64,000 nt of DNA from positions 14,909,597-14,973,596 of the forward strand of contig OX155979.1 of assembly GCA_944548615.1 (NCBI GenBank), in the 5' to 3' direction. Positions within the stretch are counted from its first letter, which is position 1; each line of letters begins with the position of its first letter. Both the position numbers and the translations under genes were made by a program. The notes under the pieces were generated by a model. The model ran no database searches. It saw nothing but the letters and a program-made list of their open reading frames with translations, and was not told where the DNA came from. The DNA comes from Micropterix aruncella (Eukaryota > Arthropoda > Insecta > Lepidoptera > Micropterigidae). Below, piece by piece: positions 21,427 to 32,600 of the stretch.

Positions 21427-21978
21427 AAAAATAAATAAAATACAAATGGAGCCGCCATGGAATTCACCGACCGCAGTCGGGCCCATCATATAATGTTATT
21501 ACACTTCTGGGGGGTGAGCAGTGGATTGGTATGTTTAGTACAGCTGTCTTGCCACATGTGAGCGTTCACCTTATCGCCCATTCACTCCCCCTTCGAAGCC
21601 ATAGAATTTGAGATGCGGAAATCGCGGTTATAGATAATTTTTCTAACGAGTAGTTGATTATTTTCCTGGAGAGACCGAGATTTTTAAAAATGTGAAACAG
21701 AGATTTGGCTGGCAGGCCACGAACGCCAACTTCCACCGCGTGAAGGTGAACAGTGAAGTCGTTCCGGGTGACGGCATTTGCGAGATCATGGTATTTATTA
21801 AATTTGTACTCGTGGTCTTTTGGGATATTTGATTCCCATGAAACAGTTAATTCTACGATAAGGGCCATCTTCCAAGATAGAGAGTAAAGAATTATATCTG
21901 GACGCAGGACTGTGTATCCGAGACTTTCAGGGAATTTATACTGTTTAGAGACCGAATCGACCTCCAGAATCAATGCAA
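21427..21978 (-). mobile_element. 3' end of unusual LINE with PD-(D/E)XK-like domain
   Basis: The 135-residue minus-strand ORF (21973-21566) reads YTVLRPDIILYS, MALIVELTVSWES, HEYKFNKYHDL, HAVEVGVRGLPAKSLF, then RKIINYSLEKLS and ILWLRRGSEW. The spacing of RPD, ELT-x-x-E and K-x-x-KY-x-L resembles a restriction-like nuclease fold, and I recall this C-terminal block in LINE proteins of other animals. After the stop comes a 3' UTR (to 21427) ending in TTTA repeats, shared with 16268-16490. It is 5' truncated and sits inside the old TIR element. Clade name withheld; the R2/NeSL-like, RLE-bearing group is my best guess. Confidence 0.5.
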
Positions 21979-22071
21979 TATGTAGTTGTAAAATTTTGTA
22001 TAAAAACCGTTAGCTTTGAATGTAAGCCTTTAGTATAGAAATAAGTTTGTCTCAATTGCCCCAGTGTCTTA

Positions 22072-23716
22072 CAGCCGTATTCAGAGTCGACACTCAAGGG
22101 GTCCCTCAACTCAAGTGTGCCTTAACTTGTCAGATTACTATTCAGAAACCATACTTAAGTAGGCACTCAGGTAGGCTACTCGGGTGTGCCCTTAAGGGAG
22201 CCATCTTCCATATATTTTTGAGACAATACTTGAGTGTCGAGGAAGCTAAAATGGCCGATATTTCTTAAGTTTTGAACTGTCAAATTCAAGTGTGGTCTCG
22301 GGCTCACTTTAACGAGTGCTCGTTGAGTATTCCACTAATTAATTCGTGTTTTTTGTGAATTAATCCACGATTTCAATAACTCTATGGTTTATAATGATTT
22401 GGCCGATTTTATAAGCTGTATATACCGCGTCGCACGCGTCGTTACGTAAGGGATTTCAACAATATCCTTGACTTCTACTCCCCTGGAGAGTTTAAAAAAC
22501 ATTTCCGCCTCGCCATGGAGGTGTTTTCTGATTCCGTTGGGTTTCGACGAAAACCGCGGACTTCCGATTCCGCCTGATGCAGTTAGTGCTGGCACTGAAA
22601 TTCTTTGCCACCGGCAATTAGCCATACCAACCATAGCTATTTTATTTCTACCTATATTTTTGCTAATTCCTAGGTGAAGAAATTTTGCATCGAAATTCGG
22701 CGCAAAAGGAAGCAAACTAGCAAAAGGCAAAACGAAAAAGACGAAAGAGCGCATTGAGGAAATCGATTAACCCTTCCTATTTGAGTTAACCATTTTTGGT
22801 TAGACGCTTACAAATGCTAAAATTGTGTCTAACCAATATTGGTTAGGGCGCTCCGCGCTGCGTAAAATGCCAACTTTTTAAATATTTATTCATTATTATC
22901 TTAATTGTTTGACGAGATAAGGTTATAATATTATAAATTTCAAATTTCAATGCAATCATTTTACAGTTATTCTTTTTACGGTCCGTATAGTAGTTTAAAA
23001 GTTATGGTCGTTTTTCTCAAGGCCATCGACTTCACGCGCAAAACTGTCCCGGGCAGAAGTGACGACTAAATTTTTACCCCGCGATAGGAGGGGTTAAGAA
23101 ACCGACAAGAAAAATACGCCTACGTCGAGCAAACGTCAGTGACAACAGCTGATGCACCGACGGGTTTTTTTCAACCATAGAGCACACTCATGTTGTTCAA
23201 AGACAACGAAAACTCTATAGACCGTGTATTATAAATGTATATATTTATTACAGAGCTATATTTTTTATAAAATTGGTATATTTATGTGTATATACAGGTG
23301 GTGGGTCCAAATAATTTATTTAAAAAAAAACACTTCATTTCTTAAAATTGCATAAAAATATGCACATCTAGAGACGGGCCAAATTATCGCCTAGTTAGAT
23401 GTGCTATTGTCAGTAAAGGTCATGTAAGATGTGTTAAACCTCCCTATATTAATTATTAAATAATTTATATAATTATTATAAGATTACATGACCAATAAAT
23501 GAACTGTATACCTAATCCTATGTACCTAAATAAATAAATAAAATTAGTTTCGAATTAGAAATGAATCCAATTGCTTGAGGGCCCCTTAAAAGCATACTCA
23601 CTGAAGGGAGCCCTTAAGTAACCACTATGAATAGTAATTTTGAGGGCGGTACTTGAGTGTCACTCGAGTGAGTGTTCCCTTAAAGTGTACTTAAGTATCG
23701 ACTGTAAATACGGCTG
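22072..23716 (+). mobile_element. PIF/Harbinger element, non-autonomous, TTA duplication
   Basis: Ends CAGCCGTATTCAGAGTCGAC and, on the other strand, CAGCCGTATTTACAGTCGAT; TTA flanks both (22069-22071, 23717-23719). Inside, plus-strand translation gives DFNNILDFYSPGEFKKHFRL and, after a frameshift, QLVLALKFFATGN, the N-terminal signature of Harbinger transposases (EF-RRFR, then ALRFLATG). The catalytic part is gone. The inner flanks carry mirrored CTTAAG-rich subterminal repeats. A 323-bp piggyBac-like MITE is nested at 22771. Confidence 0.8.
22771..23093 (+). mobile_element. piggyBac-like MITE nested in Harbinger element
   Basis: Flanked by TTAA at 22767-22770 and 23094-23097; ends CCCTTCCTAT and, on minus, CCCCTCCTAT. 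It carries the AATTTCAATGCAATCATT block found also at 650-958 and 3530-3727. 323 bp, non-coding. Confidence 0.7.
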
Positions 23717-23869
23717 TTAATTGACCGCCTGGAAGAACACTAAGTATGAAATCAGACTAACAAGAGCTAAAATCTTATTGTCATCTATTATTTTATAAGA
23801 AATAAAAGAATAGGAAGCATTATTATGAGTATATTTTAATCAACATTTAACAATAAGTAGAATTACTTA

Positions 23870-24743
23870 TTATATTCACGTATGCATCAGATCTCACATT
23901 TAAGGAAATGCATGTTTAAGAAGTGCGCATGTTATATGTTGATTTTAGGTCGGATTGTTCTTAAGAAAAAAATTAAATCCCAGCAAACTAAACACACAAC
24001 ACGTGCCAATAGTGACTACGTTGCAGTTCCCCGAAGGAGTACGTCATTTGGCCAAGAAATTTCACTTCTCTAGCGCCTAGGATATATAACATCCTACCTG
24101 CAGGTATAAAGATTAGCCCGAGCATTCCCATTTTTAAGAAACAACTGGTCTCGTGGATGCTTGGGCCAGGAAGGTCCCGAATACATCAAGAACTCTCAAC
24201 TATCTAGCTTTGTTTGACTGCGCTTTGTGACTATTACTATTATTAAAATTTTTCTTTGTGACTATTTTATTTTTTTTATTAGAAACTTTACTATTACTGG
24301 TATTATAATTTTATTGTGACTTTTTTTTTTACAAATATTACAAATTTTATTTATAATTTAAGTTATGACTATATAGTTTATTATTAACCGAAGGATAAGT
24401 GTATTTAATTATCTATTTACTTCAATGTTTTATTTTATTATAATTATATATTTACATATTTTATTTTTATGCATATTTTTATTTAATTCAATGTTTTTTT
24501 CATTTTCGCTGTTTTTCTTTTTGTTTAAACTACTTTTTTTTCTTTTGATTATGTTTTCTTTTAAAACTAGTATTTGTTTAATATGTCTGCCCTAGAACAG
24601 GTGTTCATCTTAGTTGGGCGACATGGGACCGATCTTCACTATAAGCGTGACACAACTTGCTGTGGGTTTTATTTAGTCTAGATATTAAATATGATTTGTT
24701 ACGCTTGTTGCATATTATGTACATTGCCATAAATAAATAAATA
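23870..24743 (+). mobile_element. CR1-like LINE 3' fragment A
   Basis: Translation gives TRANSDYVAVPRRSTSFGQE, then after a 1-base shift LAPRIYNILPAGIKISPS and FKKQLVSWMLG, the C-terminal end of a CR1-like ORF2. The 3' UTR carries CCCTAGAACAGG-N-CTTAGTTGGGCGACA and ends in AAATAAATAAATA. It is immediately followed by a second CR1-like copy. Confidence 0.75.
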
Positions 24744-24744
24744 T

Positions 24745-25990
24745 TTATATATATTATATATGCTGACGACACTGTAGTTATCTTTAAGGGATCAAATTGG
24801 GACAGTACTCTCACAAAAGCAAATTTGGGCATGAATGAGATTCGTGATTGGCTAGAAACTGCAAAACTAACACTAAATGTGAGTAAAACCAGTTATATGA
24901 CTTTTAGCCCTACTAATAGGGGTCAGCCAACAGTAAATCACCACGTAACCATTCACAAATGTCACTCTGAAACCTCGTGTAATTGTGCACCACTAAAGAG
25001 ATCCCCCACAGTCAAATATCTAGGCATTGTAGTTGACAATAAATTGCGATGGGAAGAGCAAGTCAATGCAGTGTCAAAGAAAGTGAGAACCCTTGGTTAT
25101 ACTTTCAAAGAGTTGAGGAGTGTTCTGGATCGCAGGACGCTAACCATAGTGTATTTTGCATTATGTGAAACCCTTATTAACTATGGTATAATTGGGTGGG
25201 GTGGGTGCTGCAAAACCCTCCTGACGCCACTTCTAACAGCGCAAAAATGTATTTTAAAAATCATGCATCGCAAACCATATCAATATTCTTCTAAGGAACT
25301 CTTTAAAGAGGCTCAGGTTTTGGATGCTAGGTTATTGGATGCTTCATTAAAACTGCACTACGTTGGGTTTTCGTGGCCAAACAAAATAAATCTTTTATTA
25401 TTACGCACACGAAACCCACCAGACAACTCCTGAGTGATAATTTGAATGTACCTAGGATGAAGACGACTTTCGGACAGCGACACTACTCTTTCATAGCTAC
25501 AAGACTCTATAATAAATTAAGCAGTGACATTAAAACCAGCCCCAATTGTCATGTGTTTAAAAGCAAAATAAATAAATGGCTGGTGCAAGAAGAGCGTTTA
25601 TCTATCCATGCCATGATCGATGTAGTAGAATAATTTGAAGTTGACTTAACATATTTTGTGTATATATGTATGTATGTGTGTATATGTGTATTCTAATGTA
25701 TTTATATTTCTATTTCCTATATAATATTGTAAATTTTATTATTATATTTATTTATTATTATTATATATATTTTTTAATTATTATTATTATTATTGTGTTT
25801 GGTTGGTTCAACGACCCCCGTTTTAAATGTAAAAATACAAATTGCTTGCCCTGGAACGGGTATATCCCAGTTGGGCAGCACTAGCCAGTGAATGAAAAAG
25901 GAAAGTTTTTGCCATTTGTTTTAATATTATATTTATTGTAAAATGGTTAATTTAATAATTCCAATAATAAAATAAATAAAAAATATAATC
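24745..25990 (+). mobile_element. CR1-like LINE 3' fragment B
   Basis: It starts at the catalytic YADD (reading YADDTVVIFKG), so the reverse transcriptase is cut in the palm. It continues MNEIRDWLETAKLTLNVSKT and TVKYLGIVVDNKLRWEEQ, and after a frameshift near 25370 ends FGQRHYSFIATRLYNKL, FKSKINKWLVQEE. The 3' UTR has CCCTGGAACGGG-N-CCCAGTTGGGCAGCA and an AATAAATAAA tail. Head-to-tail with fragment A. Confidence 0.8.
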
Positions 25991-26038
25991 AATATGTTTC
26001 TCATAACGTAATAAATGGACGTAGTGATTCAACTTGAA

Positions 26039-26265
26039 GAAGTATCTCTTGCGGGGAGATTACACTCACGCCCTTACTTCCAATTGCGACCAGATTACTC
26101 CAGTCTCCCGATTGGTTACGATTTCGAGGTCGCTTGCGCGGTCCTCTCCCTTGCGAAGCGGTGAAACGGTGTATACCGAATCTATCGCGGACCACGGCAT
26201 CCTTTGCCCACGGACCACGGCATCCAACATCATGGTCGCGCCGCAACATCCGCAACTCCGATAGG
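26039..26265 (-). mobile_element. S2 retroposon fragment
   Basis: Matches the central part of S2 (TACACTCACGCCCTTACTTCC, GATTGGTTACG, GAAGCGGTGAAACGGTGTA). A GGACCACGGCATCC unit is doubled at 26190-26224. Both ends are missing. Confidence 0.75.
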
Positions 26266-26537
26266 AGATGGCACTTTAAGAAGAAGAAGTATGATAAAGG
26301 ATATTTTATTGATTAAGACGTGTGACGATCGCGGCAGCGTTTTGACTGTGGGTGTGCGACACATAGTGCAAATTTAAATGGGTTAAAACCAACGTATTTA
26401 CTAAATAGACTAAAACAAGTGTTTTATTGAGACCTGGCTCGCGAATTATATGCCTCCGGTTTACGGCGACGTAATGAAATGAACTATCTAAGTAAATAAT
26501 CCATATAACAATTGCTCGCCGCTTTCCTCTTCACTAC

Positions 26538-27634
26538 CTACTTAGAATTCAGTAGAGCATAAATCGAGTAGCAGAATTTAACTACAGTGAATAATGGCTA
26601 TACAGTGAATAAAAGGCTACTTACAAAATGGCTTATAAAAGAGGGACGACAAAAAATCACAAAAATATTGGACATTATATATTAATATACTTATTCGAAC
26701 ACATTAATATTTAGAATTTTATGTTATACTATATTTTATATCATATTAAATTTACTTTTTATTATTGTATTTAATATTATTATTTTTATATATATCTGTA
26801 GGTGTATGTATGTATGTATATATGTGTAGGTATATATATTCTTAATCTTAGTTACATGTTTATTTTCTACTCCTAATTTTAAGTATTTAATAGTTTTTAA
26901 GGTAGTTGTTGCATGTTTATTCTTTTGTGATCAAATAATTATTTTATTACGACAATTATTTTTTTTTTATTTTTATTTTTTTTGTTACAAAAATATTTTG
27001 TTTTTTGTAATAATCACAATTATGAACAAGCACGCACAAAATTAAACGTTCACCTTAGAACAGGTCCCGACCTAGTTAGGTGGCGTTGTCACTGGACTTT
27101 GCTATGTATTCATTTTCTGCTATTTATTCAATGTTTAAAATATTTAATGCATAGTTCCTAAGATAAAATTGTTTTAAATTATTCTTGAATTACTTAAATA
27201 AATAAATAAATGCTTCGTTGGATACATCCACTTTGGCATTTGTCAATAGAGACTTTTTAGAAGCCATTTGCATTATCAAACATAAGTATTTACGGTAGAA
27301 GGGAGAAGCTTGATACCATCGGGCCATGTAGATCGACGTGCGAAAATTCTCTCCTCCGGCATTCAAAAGTTCGCTTATGTAACAAAATATATAAAGTACT
27401 AAAATTGAGGGTACTAAAAGTGACAGCGAATAAATATTTCGTATCAGAAGAGCACGAATTAGCAACACACCCACCAAGCACAAACCGCAACCCATTACTA
27501 ACTGGTACATATCTTTCAGCGTCGAAATCATCGATATTAACAAAGAGTGACTATCGACTGTTGTTTTAAACATTATCGTGACGTGATCTCGTGGAATTTC
27601 AGGATTTGTCATTGCCTCGATCAGGTCTTCGATT
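26538..27634 (-). pseudogene. Odorant-receptor C-terminal exon split by a LINE
   Basis: On minus from TGTAG|AATCG (27634): IEDLIEAMTNPEIPRD, DSHSLLISMISTLKDMYQLV, two hydrophobic segments, then FCYISELLNAGGENFRTSI, YMARWYQASPFYRKYL and VDVSNEA at 27211. The next codon, TTC, lies at 26591, beyond a 619-bp insertion, and continues FTVVKFCYSIYALLNSK to a stop at 26538. This is the OR C-terminus (transmembrane segments 5-7 with the WY and YS-ALL motifs). Read through, the LINE adds a few residues and a stop, removing the final 17 residues. It may be the end of the gene whose exons 2-3 lie at 35412-35873; the splice phases require at least one unseen exon between them. Confidence 0.8.
26592..27210 (+). 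mobile_element. CR1-like LINE 3' end inside OR exon
   Basis: Starts near LLTKWLIKEGRQK, the end of a CR1-like ORF2. The 3' UTR contains CTTAGAACAGGTCCCGACC-TAGTTAGGTGGCG and ends in AAATAAATAAATAAA flush with the OR codon at 27211. Strongly 5' truncated. No clear target duplication; ACAGTGAATAA occurs twice at the left seam. Confidence 0.8.
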
Positions 27635-29029
27635 CTACAGCTTAACCGCTCGCTTGCCCAAGGGGGGTCCGCGCGCAACGTGCCTTTGCCCCGGGCCCTC
27701 AGCGCGTGCCTACCTCAAATGTCCCACGAAAAAAACGTGACGACCCTACTTTGCCCCGCCATTTTTTGCGCCGTCAGCGCGTGGGTCGGGTTTCACAAAA
27801 TCGTTTCTTGTGACTCAATTTGTTTAAAAAAGTGTCAAGTGTTGTATATATTTATGTTTATTATGAAACTAGCTAAACAATGTTATCTTTTGTTTATCAA
27901 ATTACGACTTTGGTGCAGAGTTATGCTATGCTGAACTTAGAAGTAGGGCGTTTTGAAGCTCGTCTTGTATTCAAAAGCTCATACCTCAAAAATAAAAGCG
28001 ATGACATATGGTTTTTATTCTTTGATTATGTTTTCAATATAATAAATAATAGAATAAGAAAAAAAAATGATCACTTGTTCATAGATATTTATTATTTAAA
28101 AGGCCTTTGTTTCCATACCAATATCTGGCGCCGTGCGGCGTAATTTATCTTAACTTAACAAGGCTATAAAATGCACAAATATCACTTTTAGGAAAAAAAA
28201 TAACTAACACCAAATAAATAGTCTTATATTCTTTGAAAACAAACAAAAATCATGCGGATAACATTTACCACATTTGAGAAATATGCATATTTCTAAAACA
28301 GTTCTCATACACTCAGTAAAATCACTCAGATTATCAGTTTTTTTTGTTCTATACACTTATGGATAGAGAAAAATTAAATCAAAATACAAAAAGAACTCTT
28401 TATCCCCATTCCAAAAAGGTATAACACTTGTACAATGTCATAATTTAAAATCATAAAAGTCAAAGCTAAACAAAAAACACGCTGAAGTACCGCTGAGCGC
28501 GTTCAAGGTTATTTACAAATCGAAATTATTGCGATTTAGACATCGAAATTATTGCCTTTGTACTTGTAATTTGATAGATGATTAACAGATTTAACTTCTA
28601 AAACGAATTTACTAGGAAAATACAATCAAAATGATCAAAATAAAGGCAATCATTTCCATGTTGCGCGCAAACATGTAACTATCGTATGTTGTTAGGTCTC
28701 GAAAAAAGGTTAAATCTTATGTTTAATGTTGTAATTTTTATATCTACCTGTTAGTTATTTACTTACCTTGATGTTCACAAAAAATCTCCAAGAACAACAC
28801 TGGATTTATGAAGAAAATCACTTTTTTATCGCACCACATCCCTCACCGAATAAAGCATGAATCGAACTGGAGTGAAACGGAACGTTTTTATTTTTTTCTT
28901 GACTTTTGTCTATGGCTTGGATGCTTGACTGGGATTGCGTGGAGGGGAAATTTCACGAAGAAACGCGACAAATAATACAAATTAGGCCCTGGAGCGATAA
29001 AGACGGGTAGAATCAGCTTTTTCGACGGC
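27635..29029. other. Unassigned, possible OR intron
   Basis: AT-rich DNA between the OR C-terminal exon and the LOA element. Near 27680-27800 a GC-richer block repeats TTTGCCCCG and TCAGCGCGTG. Open frames at 27680-28143 match nothing. A minus-strand donor CAAG|GTAAGT near 28770 follows a short open stretch, but its phase does not fit the OR exons. Confidence 0.5.
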
Positions 29030-29190
29030 GGGAGCGATGTTAACCACAGGTTGACATGGTCATAGCTGAGTGAAATGCAATGTCAACTACCAGTTAACAC
29101 GGGCAAAGCTGACTTCAAGGTTATGTTAACTACTACTTGACATGGTCAATTCTAAATTCTCGATTTGTTAACTACTAGTTGACACGGGCA
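29030..29190. repeat. Degenerate tandem repeat, about 42-bp spacing
   Basis: Four blocks of the type GTTAACTAC-N-AGTTGACACGG(G/T)CA begin near 29039, 29081, 29121 and 29166. Each block is itself a partial palindrome (GTTAAC / GTTGAC). The origin is unknown. Confidence 0.6.
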
Positions 29191-29534
29191 AGCAAGCGGT
29201 TAAAACGTCGAACTGGCAGCGGCAGTGACCAATTAGTGATGCGAAAGTCAGCAGAAACCCAGAGTGGAACATCGACGAGAGAAGTATTACAATTTGATAT
29301 ATGGCAAGCATTACTTCATAATTCGGAGATATATCTGCTGGTGTCAAACCTAGAAACAATATAAAAGAACAATATTAAGTCTACATATTTTTGACGTGAC
29401 AACGTCTTATAAATCGATGGAGCCTGCTGCACGCACGAAAAAACATGAATCATGCGGCGTTACCTCGCTCTGAGGCGTTCCATTTATTATATTTATTATT
29501 CAATATAAATGCTGCCATCTACCGGTTGCGACAA
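29191..29534. other. Unassigned spacer
   Basis: About 340 bp up to the LOA target duplication. Small open frames on both strands without known motifs. Confidence 0.5.
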
Positions 29535-29545
29535 GAATTATTTAC

Positions 29546-29590
<45 letters not shown>

Positions 29591-29671
29591 ATGGAGTGGG
29601 GGGCTTGTTTCCAGCCCTTGATGTCACCTAGATCTGTAAGGTCTTTTGTAACTACCCACTGTGTGGTTAGG

Positions 29672-32600
29672 TCAATTGTCAGCTAGTAGCCCGGTACTTC
29701 TTACCAGACTAAGTAGGTCACTGACCTTCAAGTTGGGCAGATCGCTGGGTTCGAGAAAGGCTCGTCCCAGTAAACTGTGTCTTTTGGCGGCGAGCCCTGG
29801 ACAGCGGCCAACAATGTGTATGCTGTCTTCAGGTTCCTCGCCACATATTCGGCAATCCTTGCTCTCAGTCAAGCCAAGGTTGAATAGATGAGCTCTAAGG
29901 GTCGTGTGTCCGGTGAGGAGACCGATAGTGGTTCTAAGGTTCTTCTTGCTCATGTCAAGTAGGGCCTTGGTTTTCTTCTGTAGTGGTTGCTCCATCATGG
30001 CTTTTGCCTGGCGACATCCCTGACTCTGTTTCCAGGAAGCCCGATGTTCCTGCTCCAAGCAGTCCCTGATGATTTTCTTACCTGTAGCGAAGGGGACCCC
30101 TACAGCTGGCTCCACTGGGCAATCCAGTGTGCCCAGTTTTGCCAGTCTATCGGCCTCTTCGTTTCCGGGTATGCCTTGGTGACCCGGTATCCACATTAGG
30201 GTGATTTTGTTGGATTTTCCCAATTTGTTGAGCTCCTGCATGCAGTCCCAGACCACAGAAGATTCTGTGGTGGCTTTAGCCAGAGCGTCCAGTGCTGCTC
30301 TGCTGTCAGAGCAGATGAGGATTTGTCTGTGTTTTACCTCAAGTCGACTTTGTAGTTTTATGCATTCCAATATGGCAAGTACCTCGGCTTGGAAAACCGT
30401 AGCGTATTGTCCAAGGGGGATGCTGATTCTGTGGTTGGTTTTGGGTCCGTACACGCCTGCCCCAAAACGTCCATTTGTTCCTGAGCCGTCGGTGAACCAG
30501 GCGTCTGCGTTGTGGCTTTGAAGCCACTGCGGATTTTTCCATTCTTCCCTGGTGGGGATTAGGATTTTATAGGATTTCTCTACCGAAATTTTTTTCCGTA
30601 GTCGATCCTGGGTCAGAGTGAATGGGCTTTTGTGGAGGAGGTTTAGCTCAGGATGATTGTGCCCTCCACGCTTCCACTCGCCCAAACACTTCAGTCTGTA
30701 TGCTGTAAGTCTGGCGGAGTGGATGATGAGCTTGTCCAGAGGCGGGCAGCAGAGTGCCACCTCTAATCCCGCTGTTGGGGTGGTCTTCATGACGCCAGTT
30801 GCAGCCCTCAGGTAGTTACCTTGAAGGCTTTTAAGCATTTTTACTGTCTCAAGCTTTTTCACCCTGGACCACCAGACTATTGCAGCATAGGTTAGTCTAG
30901 GCAGCAGTACTGCCCTGTAGAGCCATAAGGCGACCCTGGGTTTGAACCCCCAGGTTTTTCCCATGACTCTTTTGCACGTCCACAACGAGGCATAGAAGGT
31001 TGTTCTCTTGCGCTCGAGGTGGTGCTTCCAATTGAGCTTTGGGTCTAGATAGACTCCAAGGTATTTAACTACTGTAGCGTATTCTATCTCCTTATCCCAG
31101 AGCTTGAGACACTCAACAGGTTCGGGTTTGTATTTTCTGGTGAAAATCATGGCCTTAGTCTTGCTTGGATTAGCGGATAGACCTCTGGCCTGGCACCAGT
31201 CTTGGGTGGTCTTAAGTGCTTTGTCCATGAGCTCCTTAAGTATTGATAGAAAGTTTCCTCTGACTACTATGGCCACGTCATCAGCGTAGCCGTAGACAGA
31301 GAGGCCTAGGTTTTGTAGATTTATTAGGAGTTCGTCTACAACGATGCTCCACAAGAGGGGGGAGATGACTCCACCCTGTGGACAGCCCTTAGCAGGGATT
31401 CCCGTGATGGAGGTGTCGCCTTGATAGACGGTCAGATTCCTATTTGATAGCATACTCAATGTCCAGTCAATAATGGTCTCTGGTATTCCTCGTCTGTGCA
31501 TAGCGTTTTTTATAGTTGCATATGATGTGGTGTCAAATGCTCCTTCGATGTCCAGGAATACTCCCAGAGCGTAACCTTTCGCCGCTAACTGTGTCTCTAT
31601 TGTGCTCACCAGGTGATGTAGGGCAGTGTCCGTAGATCTGCCCTCCCTATAGGCATACTGAGCATCAGCAAGCGGTTGAAGAGCTAGGTGGTTGTTTTTC
31701 AAGTAGCCGTCAACTAGTCTCTCCAGTGATTTCAAGAGAAAGGAGGTGAGGCTAATGGGTCTGTAGTCTTTGGCAAAGATGTGGCCGTTCCTGCCTGCCT
31801 TTGGAATGAACGTGACTCTTGCGCTGCTCCAGGCATGAGGGACGTGTCTGAGGGCTATGCTCGCTCTGAGTACCTTTGTTAGAGGGCCCAGCAGCTGGCT
31901 TAACCCTTTTTGTAGTAGGACTGGGTATATTCCATCCGGTCCAGGTGATTTGTAAGGGTCGAAGGTGCTCACGGCCCATTCTACTGCTTTTGGATTAACT
32001 ATCTTGGCTGCAAGGGCCCACTCCCTGGGCTTGTGGAGCCTCTTGGAGTTCTCCCCTGCGGCAATTGGGTGTGAGGATTCCTGGAAGCCCGGAAAGTGTG
32101 TTTCCATTAGGAGCTTCAAGGTTTCCTTGGTGTCGCTTGTGTGTCCCCCCTCTGGTCGTTTAAGGCATCCCAGCTGGGGGCGGTTGTTAGAGCTGAGGAT
32201 CTTGTTGAGCCTGGAGGCTTCGGAAGCTGTTTCCACGCTCTCACAAAAGTCCCTCCAGCTTCTTCGTTTGGCTTTAACAATGGCCTTGTTGTATTCGTTT
32301 CGGGCGTTTTTGTATTCCTCCCAAAGATGTTGCGAGTTAGTGTTGTGATTTCTCGCCCTATTGAAGCACCTTCTCAGCGTAAGCCTGAGCTTGGTCAGCT
32401 CTGGGTTCCACCATGGGACCTTTTTTGAGAGGTTTTTTTGTTTCAAAGGGCAATTCTGCTCGTAGGCGTCTATAACGGCATTAGACAGTGATAGTGCAGC
32501 TGTTTCTAGTTGCTCTTTGGTGTGGAATCGATTCGGAACCGTGGTGAGCTTGATAGCCAGGTCCCTATCGAATCCTTCCCAGTTGGTATTTCTAGGGTTG

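Larger units (their letters stand above)
18010..22068 (+). mobile_element. Old TIR element broken up by later insertions
   Basis: Left end CTCTGGGGTCAGTTGAGA and right end TCTCAATTGCCCCAGTGTC are roughly complementary. A much shorter copy lies inverted at 48428-49133 and shows the uninterrupted order of internal blocks (TATCGATG-AAGTCTTATGG near the left, TTGTCTCAATTGCCCCAG at the right). The insertions here are S2 (18246), S1 (18919), a TTAA MITE (20567) and a LINE (21427); a PIF/Harbinger element sits at its right edge (22072). No transposase was recognised, so the superfamily is open. Confidence 0.55.

Noticed and set aside
28750..28850. Possible missing OR exon on minus with donor CAAG|GTAAGT
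   Set aside because: The short open stretch has no OR motif and its end phase does not fit the next exon at 27634.
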